Shown here piece by piece: positions 9,323-18,076 of a stretch of 64,000 bases of DNA. Position numbers and translations under genes: made by a program. This DNA is from Desulfosarcina ovata subsp. ovata (GTDB taxonomy: Bacteria > Desulfobacterota > Desulfobacteria > Desulfobacterales > Desulfosarcinaceae), in NCBI RefSeq assembly GCF_009689005.1, contig NZ_AP021879.1, forward strand, positions 3,038,001-3,102,000. Reading direction: 5' to 3'. Numbering within the stretch: position 1 is the first letter of the stretch; every line of letters begins with the position of its first letter. The notes beneath the pieces were generated by a model. The model was not told the DNA's origin, did no database searches, and worked only from the letters and a program-made list of their open reading frames with translations.

Positions 9323-9850
9323 ATGAAAAAGATTACCATCCTCGGACTGGGCGATGTGCTTCAAGGTGACCGCGGTGCCGCCTGCTATGTCCTGGAAACT
9401 GTGGCCAACGAGATATCCGGTGAGAATATTCACATTTCCTACCTGGGAGATAACCCGGCTTTCGCGGGCGGGCTGCTGTATAAGACCGATCTGGCGATTA
9501 TTGTCGGGACGTTGAGTTTGTCTGGCATACCCGGAAGCCTGCATGTTTGGAATGGTCGCGTCTTCAGACAGCATGCCGCATGGGTGGCTGGAGAAGATCC
9601 GGCCATCGATCGCCTGCTCTCTGCCCTGGCAAGGGCGGATCTGGCCGGAGGACTTGCGCGCAAACTGGTTTTTATCTGGATTGAGCCGGAAAACACAAAT
9701 GGGTATGAAATCTCCAAACCGGTCCGTGGTGCCATTGCTATGGCGGTCAGGCGAGTCCGCCGGGAACTTCTGGCAATGGAGTTGAAAGGCGGGCATGAAC
9801 AGGCGGCAATGGGACTTGCCGGGGCGGAGCCCATTCAAATGGAAGCCTGA
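9323..9850 (+). CDS. Hydrogenase-maturation-protease-like protein (HyaD/HycI fold)
   Basis: Two ATGs (9320, 9323) follow the Shine-Dalgarno GGGAGG; the second gives the better spacing. The 175-residue product starts with the ILGLGDVLQGDRGAACYVLE pattern of the hydrogenase maturation protease fold (normally GIGNxLxxDDGxG). The first metal-ligand acid (D in DRG) is present, but the following acidic position is Arg, and the family's middle HxxP/D motif is not obvious. It may therefore be a divergent or inactive homologue. Active members cleave the C-terminus of NiFe-hydrogenase large subunits after nickel insertion. No hydrogenase gene is in the window. Confidence 0.6.
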   Translation: MKKITILGLGDVLQGDRGAACYVLETVANEISGENIHISYLGDNPAFAGGLLYKTDLAIIVGTLSLSGIPGSLHVWNGRVFRQHAAWVAGEDPAIDRLLSALARADLAGGLARKLVFIWIEPENTNGYEISKPVRGAIAMAVRRVRRELLAMELKGGHEQAAMGLAGAEPIQMEA

Positions 9851-9923
9851 TCTGCAAAGCGGTCGGCCAGTCAAGTTGGGTACAAACGGAAAGTGATGGG
9901 CTCTATACAGGAGGGAACGCAAA

Positions 9924-10547
9924 ATGATTGTAAATATGGCCCTCAAACGGATTGCCGATTTTCATGGTCATTTGTGCCCGGATCTCGTTCTTGGCGGCAA
10001 GTTGTGTGAGTATATCCAACAGCGGTTGCCGCCCACGGAACCGGCCAATGGCATAACGGCCATCATTGCGGAGAACAGTACCTCTGCACTGGACGCCATC
10101 CAGATCATGCTCGGAACGACCCTGGGCAACCAACGCCTGAAGATCATGGATATCGGCAAACACAACTACACCATCATCCCTAAATCGGTGGCCACCAGTT
10201 TCCGGATGAGGTTGACCGTTCAGGATTACGAAAATGAAGAAACGTACCAACGGTTGTCCGGAAAAATGCTTGCCAATACGATTGTGATGGATGAAGTCGT
10301 GAATCTTCAAATACTTCTTGACGAACGGGTCAAATACCTGCTCCGACAGCCGCCGGAAAGCCTTTTCAGGATCGAATCGATTGAAAAAGAGCCGCAGATC
10401 CCCGAGGTGCCAAGCATATATCTGACCTGTTGTCGATGCAACGAACAGGTGCTCGGTAGTCATGCGGTTAACTATCAGGATAAAATATACTGCATTTCCT
10501 GCCTGCAGCAAATGAACGCCGGGTGCCTGCGCGATCACCTGCATTGA
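9924..10547 (+). CDS. FmdE-family protein with C-terminal zinc-binding region
   Basis: A 207-residue cytoplasmic protein with AGGAGGGAACGC upstream of ATG. The N-terminal FmdE domain carries the diagnostic FHGHLCPDLVLGGK (residues about 13-26) with the Cys/His that probably bind a metal, and IAENSTSALDAIQIMLG further in. The C-terminal 45 residues contain a CCRCN...CISC treble-clef-like zinc motif. FmdE was named from methanogen formylmethanofuran dehydrogenase operons, but bacterial homologues occur widely beside molybdenum and metal transport genes, and their chemistry is unsettled. The group with the preceding maturation-protease-like gene suggests a role in metallocofactor handling. Confidence 0.82.
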   Translation: MIVNMALKRIADFHGHLCPDLVLGGKLCEYIQQRLPPTEPANGITAIIAENSTSALDAIQIMLGTTLGNQRLKIMDIGKHNYTIIPKSVATSFRMRLTVQDYENEETYQRLSGKMLANTIVMDEVVNLQILLDERVKYLLRQPPESLFRIESIEKEPQIPEVPSIYLTCCRCNEQVLGSHAVNYQDKIYCISCLQQMNAGCLRDHLH

Positions 10548-10567
10548 CCGCGCACCACATCAACTAT

Positions 10568-10909
10568 ATGGGCAAACCGCAAATGGTGAATGCATATTGC
10601 CAACGTGCTTGTGCGCGTGATCCCGTGGAAGCATCGATTTCCTGTCAGCCATACGCCAGTACCGGGGGGATGGGGGTGACCAATGGTGTCATGCGCAACT
10701 TCTCAAGCCAGGGGTTTTACATTGAGACGAATAAGCAATTTGACTCCGGGACCATCCTGTTTGTCAGGACTACTTGCTGTTTCAACCGGATATGCCCGAC
10801 CGCTTGCAGACAGCCCCGAACGATTTGCCTGGCGGAAGTGAGATGGCTGCGGCACATTGACGACGGGAATACGCCTCTATACGGGATGGGGGCACGCTAT
10901 CTCGATTGA
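10568..10909 (+). CDS. PilZ-like domain protein
   Basis: Several in-frame ATGs exist (10523, 10568, 10583). 10568 is chosen because it clears the FmdE stop. The product is about 113 residues. Residues in the second half (RNFSSQGFYIETN, then GTILFV, AEVRWLRHIDD and YGMGARYLD) match the beta-barrel pattern of PilZ domains, including the NxSxxG-type turn. The canonical RxxxR c-di-GMP motif is not seen. The N-terminal half is Cys-rich. It may sense or respond to c-di-GMP, or be a degenerate PilZ protein. Confidence 0.5.
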   Translation: MGKPQMVNAYCQRACARDPVEASISCQPYASTGGMGVTNGVMRNFSSQGFYIETNKQFDSGTILFVRTTCCFNRICPTACRQPRTICLAEVRWLRHIDDGNTPLYGMGARYLD

Positions 10910-11030
10910 GACGATGTATTGGGTCCATTTTACTTGCACCATTACTTTTGATCTGCGATAGTTAATGGAATTATCGTAGACGTTACAGACGGAACTGGGC
11001 AGCAACAGGTTTCACGCGGAGCATGACCGG

Positions 11031-11337
11031 ATGTTGATTTCAGCCTTGCCTTTGTTAAACCGTCGCCGATGGCGGTACCAGTGGCGCTACATGCGCGGGA
11101 AAACCCCATGGGATGACGGGTCCACGCCTTCTGAAGTGATCGATTTCGTAGCCGTTAAAAAGTGGCGCATGGTACCTGCTGTTTGCCTGGCTGCCCCGGT
11201 TTGTCAACGGCAGGCCGTGGGGAATTTCACCGGAAGGGGTTGACCTGTTGCTGGCCAGTCATTTCAGGCGAACCCGGATGACCATCGGTGAGGAAAAAGG
11301 GGTCTCTGCGGCCTGGTACTGGTATTGCCGGTGGTGA
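11031..11337 (+). pseudogene. Remnant of a TPMT-like SAM methyltransferase with internal deletion
   Basis: Frame 3 from 11031 reads RWRYQWRYMRGKTPWDDGSTPSEVIDF, which matches the start of thiopurine-methyltransferase-like proteins (..RYxxGxTPWDxGxPxP..). From 11164 a different frame reads AWYLLFAWLPRFV...RPWGISPEGVDLL...WYWYCRW and then a stop, which resembles the C-terminus of the same family. The SAM-binding core between them is missing, and the join near 11160 is out of frame. About 100 of some 200 expected residues survive. It is a fossil, not a gene. Confidence 0.6.
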
Positions 11338-11435
11338 GCGAGGTGCTTGCCCCCCTGCCGGTCACATTGCCGTAATTACCAACATCGCTCCCACGCCGAG
11401 CATGGGAATAAGGGGATTTACTCCAATGCTGGCCC

Positions 11436-11630
11436 CTAACTATCTTTTAACGCGTTGGACGGTGACAATATTCGAATATGTTCCCAACGACCGAGATCCA
11501 ATAGATGCGAGTCGCCCGATACGATCAGGATCGTACCATTCACAATGCATTCAAGAAGATGAGCCGGTGGCACTCCGAATAGAAACCCCGAGATGATCAC
11601 ATTGGAATCCAAAACAACGCGAGGTGTCAT
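11436..11630 (-). pseudogene. Internally deleted PIN-domain toxin (VapC-like, PIN family)
   Basis: The 64-residue frame begins TPRVVLDSNVIISGFLFG, the standard first PIN acidic motif, and ends SGDSHLLDLGRWEHIRIL, the fourth motif region. The roughly 70 residues that normally lie between, including the middle acidic residues, are missing with the frame kept. A functional PIN RNase of this subfamily is about 140 residues. The start overlaps the stop of a small upstream frame (ATGA), as in toxin-antitoxin operons. It is presumably inactive. Confidence 0.65.
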
Positions 11631-11755
11631 TTCCGCGATGCCTTTTCCTTTCGATACATTTCGGTCTCTCTCGATACGTCCTCGGGAAGAAATCCTTTAT
11701 CCTTGGAAATCATTTGACCCATCGAAAAGATGTCGGCCCAATATCGAACCGGCAT
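11627..11755 (-). pseudogene. Antitoxin remnant upstream of the broken PIN toxin
   Basis: The 42-residue frame (MPVRYWADIFSMGQMISKDK..., ending RKEKASRK) overlaps the toxin start by four bases. An in-frame TGA lies just upstream, preceded by a further compatible stretch (SSSFQVP), so a longer ribbon-helix-helix-type antitoxin may have been truncated by a nonsense change. Low certainty. Confidence 0.4.
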
Positions 11756-11997
11756 CTTCAGCAGCGCTTCTCAGGGAACTTGAAACGAAGAGCTGATGTC
11801 GGGTCTGTTTGTAGGGAATCCGGACCATCGATGCGATGGTCCGGATTGGGGAAGGGGAAAGAGAGGAATAAGCTCTTCTGAGCTTGCCTGTTGTTTTCAA
11901 TATACCGGTTAACCCTTACCCCAACATGATTAAAAAATTACCAAACGATCATCTCTTCAATTCAGATGACGGCAATCCATGCATCAATTTATGATCA

Positions 11998-12050
11998 GGG
12001 CCATGAAGGTCTATTCCCCTGTAATCCGGGAAAGATCTCATGGCCTTTTT
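11998..12050 (+). repeat. CCACGAAGG-family hairpin in the IHF/HU leader
   Basis: GGGCCATGAAGGTCT pairs with AGATCTCATGGCC around an inner TTCCC/GGGAA, followed by TTTTT. It sits 40 bases before the IHF/HU start codon. Confidence 0.55.
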
Positions 12051-12090
12051 CTATTGGGCCGCCATTTTTGCACGGGTGAGGACTATCGCG

Positions 12091-12369
12091 ATGAATAAAC
12101 ATGAACTGACTGAAAGATTGCGGGCGGTCACGGGCATTACCAAGCCTCAGGCGCAAAAGGTGGTCGACACCTTTTTCCAATCAATTACCGACTCCCTTGC
12201 GGAAGGCGAGCGGGTAGAGGTCCGGGGCTGGTGCAGTTTCTCCGTCAAGGACTACCCCGGCTATATTGGTCGCAATCCGAAAACCGGCGGAAATATTAAG
12301 GTCAAGCCCAAGAAACTCCCTTTTTTCAAAGTCGGCAAAGAATTAAAAGATCGGCTCAATGAAAGATAA
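12091..12369 (+). CDS. IHF/HU-family DNA-binding protein
   Basis: A 92-residue protein of the usual family length. It has the N-terminal helical pair (MNKHELTERLRAVTGITKPQAQ), VEVRGWCSFSVKD in place of the common GFGxF turn, and the beta-arm RNPKTGGNIKVKPKKLPFFK with the intercalating-proline region (RNPxTG). It binds and bends DNA as a dimer. The sequence GRNPKTG fits IHF-alpha/HU generally, and the subunit type cannot be told. A T-tailed hairpin lies in its leader. The gene is convergent with the large fusion gene at 12411, only 41 bases away, and no clear terminator is seen between them. Confidence 0.9.
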   Translation: MNKHELTERLRAVTGITKPQAQKVVDTFFQSITDSLAEGERVEVRGWCSFSVKDYPGYIGRNPKTGGNIKVKPKKLPFFKVGKELKDRLNER

Positions 12370-12410
12370 GGGCGGGGGAAAAAGAGAAAAGAGTGGCGCC
12401 TATTCTTGAA

Positions 12411-15400
12411 CTACTCAGCGTGGGAGATCTCTTTTCCGGCTTCAAGATTTCGTTTGGCCAATTTTAAATAGTACCGGCTTTGATCGTCATGCGGGTTTTT
12501 ATCCAAGGCTTTTGTCAAGTAGGTAACTGCTTTCTCGTTGTTGCCTTGCATTAGATAGGCGGTGCCCAATTCGCTGAGAATAACATCATCATCGGGCGCC
12601 AGGGCAAGTGCGGTAGATAGGTTGATCACTGCGCGTTCGGGAGCGCTTCTGCGCAATTCCACCATTCCTAGATATTTGTAAGGGGCGGCCTTTTGCGGCG
12701 CCAGGCCGATGGCATTGCTTAAAAGCTGCGCGGATTCATCAAACGATCCGGTTTCGGCAAGCAACAGGCCCAGGGCAGTCAGGGCCGGTTCATTATCCGG
12801 GTCAAGCCTGATCGCCGTGTGCAGGCTATCCGCCGCCAGCGTATTCTCTCCACCAGCGATCTGAGCCAGGGCCAGGTTATAATGATCGATGGCCGTGGCA
12901 TGATCATCGGCCGTGATTTTTTTTTGAATCGCCGTGGCTTGAATTCCGGCACAAGCGGCCTTGAGGTCCGGGCAGTTGAAGATTCCATAGGAAGGCACCA
13001 AGACACGCCGACAATAGCCGTCGACGATTTCCCGGTAGCGCAGTTGTTGCCCATTTTCAAGCTGCGGCCAGGGGAGCACATTGAACATGGGCACATTGGC
13101 CGAGGCGGCAAATTCCACCAGATCCATCAGGGTTGTGAAATCGTTGTGGCTGTGTAAAAGGCGCTGGGTGTCGGCCGACAACCAGCGCTGGTCGCCGATC
13201 ATGCGTTCGACATCCCCACTGCCCTGATATAGGGTCCGTGGTGCCGAGAATTCAAGATAGGGGTGGTCGTCCGTATGCAGCCGACCTTTGCCGAAAAGCC
13301 GGCTTAAATCCTCGGTCATGATCAAATGGACAAGAAAATCGATACCTGAAAAAGTAACCAACCTGGACTTTTTGGCATAAACCGCGTTGCGCTGGGCCAC
13401 ATCCCAGTTCAATCGTCCGTGATCGTTATTGAACCCCAGCATGAGGTAATCCACGGGCCCCACCTTGATCAAGGAACTGTTGGGAAAAACAGCAGTAAAC
13501 GTCCGCCCCAACAGAGAAAATGTCTCTTTATCCATTTCATAGGCCTGGATCCACTGGGCGAAAAGTCCGTCGGCGGTCAACCGTTGCCTGACCAACTGAA
13601 AAAAGTCCAGGGAGTATAAATTGGCCAGCCCGGCCATCCATGGATTAGAAGGCTCGGAGATAATCACATCGTAGCGCTGCCCGGTCAGGGCCAGATGATT
13701 GCGTCCGTCCTGAATCATCAGGCGCGTACGTGGATTTTCCAGGCAGTCATTGTTCCAAGGTTGAAAATAGTTCCGGCAGGCGCTCGCAACCGCTTCATTG
13801 ATTTCCAGCACATCCAATTGCTTTACCGGATAGAGCAGTATTTCTCCGGCGGTCATGCCGCTGGCAAGCCCCAATAGCATGACCTTCTGGGCATCCGCAT
13901 GGAACAGCATGGGAATATGTGCCGATAGCGTTTGCGTGGAGCGATCCCCATGGGAGGAGGCATCGGCCTTGCCGCTGTTGAACAGGGCGAATTCCACGGT
14001 TCCTAAGCTAGTGGTCTCCCTTTCGACCGTGGTAAATCCGTTGGCGCCCTCACCCTGGAAAACGACATCCAGTCCCTGACGGTGATCGGCAATCCGCCGG
14101 GAACCTTGCATCAATGCCTCTCCCCACCCAACGCGGTCCAGTTCCGACCCAAGCGCGTCAAAGTCACGATACCATCCCCGTGACAGCAGGTCGGTGCGCC
14201 AGTTCGGGAAAAGGCCGATCAGCATGCATCCGATACCGATCAGCCCCACGATGGCCAACCGGTATCGGCCGCGCCTGTATTTCACGGCGGTTAAGTATAA
14301 CAGCAGCAGGCCCGACAGGCAAAACTGCAACAAAATGACCAGGCGCAATCCATTCATCTTGCCCACCCACGGAACCAGCACAAACCCGGCCACAAAGGAA
14401 CCGGCCAGGGCGCCCACGGTATTCAGGGCATAGGCCGTTCCCAGACGACGCCCCATGTCGTCGATCGATTGTACGTAAAGGCGGTTTACCAGGGGGAAGG
14501 CCGCTCCCAAAAATAGGGTCGGAGACAACAGCACAGCGAACAGCACCAGGGATTGCATGAGAACAAGATGGGAAAACTGTCCATGGTAGGTATGAATCAA
14601 CTTGGCGAAAAAGAACTGTCCGTTGCCCAGCAATTGACTCACGGCAAGCGCCGTCATGGCGGCCGCCATCTGCGTCCCGGCCAGCCAACCCAATGCATGG
14701 CGTGTCCTGTCCGCCAGGCGGCCGAACAGGATACTGCCTGCGGCCAGGCCAATGATGAAGGTGGCCACCACAAGGCTGAAACAATACGTCGTCGGCCCGG
14801 CAATGAGTCCTAACAGACGCGTCCACAAAACTTCGTAAGCCATGGCGCAAAACCCGGAAGCGGCAAAAATCAGCACGCCCCAGTGGATGGGGCCGTCATG
14901 GGTATGGTCGGATTGCGGGGCATCGGTTTTCGCTGCTTTTTTTTGGCGCAAAGGTTCCGGTGATGCGCTATCGACAGATAGAAACCGCGAGCATAGAATG
15001 CAGGACAGGCCGATTACCCCGTTGATACCGGCAAACAGCAGCAGACTCATGAAAACGCCCAGGCTTTTGATCAGCACGAACCCGCACAATATCACGCCCA
15101 GTGCCGCCCCGATTGTGTTAAGGCCATAAAGCCATCCGGTGCGGGCGCCGATATGGTCCAGACGCATCACATAAAATCGGCACAGCACCGGCAGGGTCGC
15201 CCCCATGAGTGCGGTGGGCACGATCAAGATGAAAACACAGCCGATAAATGCGGCAAGCGGATAGCACCAGAAGTGGTTCAGGAGTCGATCATAAATGGAC
15301 TGGTAGATCGGTTGAACCGCTTGGATCAAGAGCGGCACGAGCATGGCGCATAAACCGATGCTGATTTCCATACCGCCGTACAGGGCCAGCAGGGTGCCGC

Positions 15401-15647
15401 GTCGGGCAAACCGATCGACGATCCGGCCGGACAGATAGCTGCCCAAAGCCAATCCGGCCATGAATACGGAAAGCACCGTGGCCACGGCAAACGGTGCACT
15501 GCCGATGATTTTGTCGATCAGCCGCACCCAGATGACTTCATAGACCAGACCGGCGGCACCGGAGAGAAAAAAGCAGCCGGCCACAAAGGCGGAGAGCACT
15601 TTCCCGTCAACGGGAATAGATGAACGATGTGATGGAACGGGTTTCAA
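12411..15647 (-). CDS. MFS-like transporter / spermidine-synthase-like / TPR fusion protein
   Basis: A 1078-residue protein starting at TTG, seven bases after a small upstream frame. Residues about 15-490 hold two homologous blocks of transmembrane helices, each beginning with a GFxAMxYEVxWxRL-like motif (GLVYEVIWVRL, AMAYEVLWTRLLG). Residues about 540-760 form a SpeE/methyltransferase-like domain (LLGLASGMTAGEILLYP, DVIISEPSNPWMAG). Residues about 920-1065 form TPR repeats. Such fused MFS/spermidine synthase proteins are common in deltaproteobacteria, and none of them has an established substrate that I can name. It is last in a seven-gene minus-strand operon with exported tetrapyrrole-methylase proteins. 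Confidence 0.85.
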   Translation of the reverse strand: MKPVPSHRSSIPVDGKVLSAFVAGCFFLSGAAGLVYEVIWVRLIDKIIGSAPFAVATVLSVFMAGLALGSYLSGRIVDRFARRGTLLALYGGMEISIGLCAMLVPLLIQAVQPIYQSIYDRLLNHFWCYPLAAFIGCVFILIVPTALMGATLPVLCRFYVMRLDHIGARTGWLYGLNTIGAALGVILCGFVLIKSLGVFMSLLLFAGINGVIGLSCILCSRFLSVDSASPEPLRQKKAAKTDAPQSDHTHDGPIHWGVLIFAASGFCAMAYEVLWTRLLGLIAGPTTYCFSLVVATFIIGLAAGSILFGRLADRTRHALGWLAGTQMAAAMTALAVSQLLGNGQFFFAKLIHTYHGQFSHLVLMQSLVLFAVLLSPTLFLGAAFPLVNRLYVQSIDDMGRRLGTAYALNTVGALAGSFVAGFVLVPWVGKMNGLRLVILLQFCLSGLLLLYLTAVKYRRGRYRLAIVGLIGIGCMLIGLFPNWRTDLLSRGWYRDFDALGSELDRVGWGEALMQGSRRIADHRQGLDVVFQGEGANGFTTVERETTSLGTVEFALFNSGKADASSHGDRSTQTLSAHIPMLFHADAQKVMLLGLASGMTAGEILLYPVKQLDVLEINEAVASACRNYFQPWNNDCLENPRTRLMIQDGRNHLALTGQRYDVIISEPSNPWMAGLANLYSLDFFQLVRQRLTADGLFAQWIQAYEMDKETFSLLGRTFTAVFPNSSLIKVGPVDYLMLGFNNDHGRLNWDVAQRNAVYAKKSRLVTFSGIDFLVHLIMTEDLSRLFGKGRLHTDDHPYLEFSAPRTLYQGSGDVERMIGDQRWLSADTQRLLHSHNDFTTLMDLVEFAASANVPMFNVLPWPQLENGQQLRYREIVDGYCRRVLVPSYGIFNCPDLKAACAGIQATAIQKKITADDHATAIDHYNLALAQIAGGENTLAADSLHTAIRLDPDNEPALTALGLLLAETGSFDESAQLLSNAIGLAPQKAAPYKYLGMVELRRSAPERAVINLSTALALAPDDDVILSELGTAYLMQGNNEKAVTYLTKALDKNPHDDQSRYYLKLAKRNLEAGKEISHAE

Positions 15648-15654
15648 TTGTTAA

Positions 15655-15762
15655 TCAATCCCGCGCCACATAGCCCTCGACGCCATGGCACCAGCCAACG
15701 GAAACGGTCAGCTTGCCGCCGACAACCGCCATCGCGCCCAATACAATGAAAAGGGTTCTCAT
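15655..15762 (-). CDS. Small hydrophobic protein, 35 residues
   Basis: The ATG is preceded by a strong AAGGAG at ideal spacing. The peptide starts MRTLFIVLGAMAVVGGKLTV and ends CHGVEGYVARD: a short charged start, one hydrophobic stretch and a polar tail with Trp-Cys-His. It lies 19 bases after the APC permease gene and 7 bases before the MFS fusion gene, so it is placed like a real cistron. It may be a single-span membrane peptide or a cleaved signal. No family was recognised. Confidence 0.5.
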   Translation of the reverse strand: MRTLFIVLGAMAVVGGKLTVSVGWCHGVEGYVARD

Positions 15763-15781
15763 GCGCTTCTCCTTTCAAAAC

Positions 15782-17197
15782 TCAAAGCAACGGTTGGCTT
15801 TCGGTATTTGCCGTGCCCCCCACTACAGCCGATTCGTCTTCCGGATGATAACGGCAAGTAAAATACAGGTAGGCCGCAATCCCCAATCCGATAGTGCCGA
15901 GACTGAACAGGGCCGTGATCGGCCGACTCTTGATTGAAAAAAATATGATCCATAGGTTGCCCAGGATAAAGAGCAACGGGGTAAATGGGTATCCGAATGT
16001 GCGGTAGGATCCTCCGGAAAGTGGAGATTGCCGACGAACGCGCATCAATCCAATGACCGCCAGCATGGCAAACAACGAAAGCGTCAAGCCGATATACAGC
16101 AAAAGGCTGTCAAAGGAAGCCGAGACCACCATCATGATGGCAATGGCGGCTTGCAGGAAAATGGATTTGGCCGGAGTGTTTCGATTCGCATCCAGTCTCC
16201 CGAAAATTTGAAAAAACAATCGGTCCCTGGACATGGCGTAGTAAATTCTCGGCCCGGTCAGAATCATGGCGCTCAGAACGGACAACAGTCCCAGGGCAAC
16301 GGCGCCGCTGAACAGCCGGCTGATTCCCCGGCCGAACAGCGATTTCGCCGATTTGGCGCCAATCTCCATTATCCCCTGCATGGCTTCGGGAGATAATGCA
16401 TATAGGTAGACAACATTCAGCAAGACGTACAAAATCATCACGATCACGGTACCCGCAAACAAAGAGATCGGAATATTTTTTTGCGGATCGACGATCTCGT
16501 CTCCCAGATACGCGGCAGCATTCCAACCGCTGTAGGCGAAGGAGACGAAAATCAGGGCCACGGCAAACTTCTCCGACGACCAGGCAGTGGTTGCGGTGAC
16601 CGCAAAATGGTCGGCGGAGCCGTTGCCCATAAACAATCCGGCACCGATAAACACGACCACCAGAATGATTTTAAACAGCGTCAATCCGTTCTGTACCCGG
16701 CTGCCGACATGCAGACTGTGGTAGTGAATCAAGGAAAAGAGCACGATTACGCCAATGGCGGTCAGGGTCAAGGGCGACAAGGTCACCAAAGGAATGCCCG
16801 ACATCGAGAAAACAAACCCCTCATTGCCCGAGGGAATGGCAAAAGTCTGGAAAAAGTATGTGGCAAAAGCCATGGATGCCGCCGCGATGGGAGCGGAAAA
16901 CCCGACGATCAGGGAAATCCAGCCGGAGAGAAAACCCACCGGCCGGCCCAGACACTCCTTCAGAAAGACATACTCACCACCGGCCCGGGGAAACCGCGCT
17001 CCCAATTCTCCATAGCAAAGGGCGCCGCACAGGGCGAACAGACCGCCACAAATCCAGCACAAGATAAGCGCGCGCGGATCGCCCAGTTCGGCCATGATAA
17101 ATCCGGAGGTCGTAAAAATACCGGTCCCGACCATGTTGGCAACGACCAAAGCCGTTGCCGAAAACAGACCCAGCTCTCTTTTCAGTCCATTAGACAT
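15782..17197 (-). CDS. APC-family amino acid permease
   Basis: The 471-residue inner-membrane protein has about twelve helices and begins RELGLFSATALVVANMVGTGIFTTSG, the conserved helix-1 GxG(I/F) substrate motif of APC transporters. It also has PRAGGEYVFLKE and FSYSGWNA-like helix 6 residues. It most resembles the LAT/basic amino acid branch. The gene starts nine bases after the exported tetrapyrrole-methylase gene with only a weak ribosome site, so translation is probably coupled. Substrate unknown. Confidence 0.87.
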   Translation of the reverse strand: MSNGLKRELGLFSATALVVANMVGTGIFTTSGFIMAELGDPRALILCWICGGLFALCGALCYGELGARFPRAGGEYVFLKECLGRPVGFLSGWISLIVGFSAPIAAASMAFATYFFQTFAIPSGNEGFVFSMSGIPLVTLSPLTLTAIGVIVLFSLIHYHSLHVGSRVQNGLTLFKIILVVVFIGAGLFMGNGSADHFAVTATTAWSSEKFAVALIFVSFAYSGWNAAAYLGDEIVDPQKNIPISLFAGTVIVMILYVLLNVVYLYALSPEAMQGIMEIGAKSAKSLFGRGISRLFSGAVALGLLSVLSAMILTGPRIYYAMSRDRLFFQIFGRLDANRNTPAKSIFLQAAIAIMMVVSASFDSLLLYIGLTLSLFAMLAVIGLMRVRRQSPLSGGSYRTFGYPFTPLLFILGNLWIIFFSIKSRPITALFSLGTIGLGIAAYLYFTCRYHPEDESAVVGGTANTESQPLL

Positions 17198-17206
17198 TTT
17201 TAACCG

Positions 17207-18043
17207 CTATTTCATGAAATCGCCGACATAGACAAGATGCTCGAAAGGAAACTTTTTATCCTTTGTCTGCTCGATGATTGTATTCAGGCGCCCCCTGACG
17301 ATGTGCTCCTTTTGCTTATACCCGGCGTGAAACACAATGGCGATGGGGGTGTCGACAGGATAATGGGTCTTCAGCTTCTCAACCAACTCATTGAATTGGG
17401 TATGCATGGTAAAAATAACCATGGTGGGATGGGCGCCGGCCAATTTGTCGATCTCGCGAAAGGTGGTCAACACCGCTGAATGGCACGCCTTGCCGGACAT
17501 GATGTCCTTGCCCAGGGCCGCGTTGGCCGCATTGAAGCAGCTCACGCCGGGAATGATTTTCGGATTGAGATCCTTGAATTCCTCAAGATACCAACGGTAC
17601 GGACCGCCATAAATCATCAGGTCGCCGCTGCCCAAAACCGAAACCGTTTGACCCGCCTCAACCGCGTCACGGATCTGTTTGATCAATTGCGCCCGTGATT
17701 CGGCTCTTTTTTGGCATTCTGACCGTGCTTTGGGATCCTTGATGGATGCGCAATCCTTGCGATACCTACGCCAGCCTGCCATGGATGGATCCAGAATCGT
17801 CTTGCCTTTCAGGTATTCGACCAACTCGTCCTTGGTCCGGTCCCGGCAGACAATGACATCCGACGCCCTGATGGTATTGATGGCCCTGAGGGTAATCAGA
17901 TCCGGGTCACCGACACCGAGACTGACCAGATAGAAGTGGTTTTCGGTCTGCTGGTAGGCCAAAGCGGTTGGTGTCATGAACGAAAAGACGAGCGTCAAAC
18001 CGAAAAGAACAACAAATGCTATTTGGGGTCCGTTGTTTTTCAT
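17207..18043 (-). CDS. Exported single-domain tetrapyrrole-methylase-fold protein
   Basis: The 278-residue protein starts at ATG behind AAGGAG. Residues 1-29 form a Sec signal peptide (FVVLFGLTLVFSFMTPTALA, probably cut before Tyr30). The rest is a TP_methylase domain: YLVSLGVGDPDLITLRA (normally GxGPGD), VLGSGDLMIYG and IIPGVSCFNAANAAL. Cytoplasmic family members (CobI, CobJ, SUMT) transfer methyl groups from SAM to precorrins or uroporphyrinogen. This one appears to act outside the inner membrane, where SAM is not expected, and the GPGD loop is altered to GVGD. Two cysteines (98, 110) match a pair in both domains of the lipoprotein at 19002. It is probably a tetrapyrrole-binding protein, though this is inference. 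Confidence 0.82.
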   Translation of the reverse strand: MKNNGPQIAFVVLFGLTLVFSFMTPTALAYQQTENHFYLVSLGVGDPDLITLRAINTIRASDVIVCRDRTKDELVEYLKGKTILDPSMAGWRRYRKDCASIKDPKARSECQKRAESRAQLIKQIRDAVEAGQTVSVLGSGDLMIYGGPYRWYLEEFKDLNPKIIPGVSCFNAANAALGKDIMSGKACHSAVLTTFREIDKLAGAHPTMVIFTMHTQFNELVEKLKTHYPVDTPIAIVFHAGYKQKEHIVRGRLNTIIEQTKDKKFPFEHLVYVGDFMK

Positions 18044-18076
18044 TCAGTTCTCCTTCGGCAATACGTTGAAGTGCCT

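Noticed and set aside
16481..17203. 240-codon plus-strand frame opposite the APC permease
   Set aside because: Antisense shadow with no ribosome site and an Arg/Gly/Gln-rich product.
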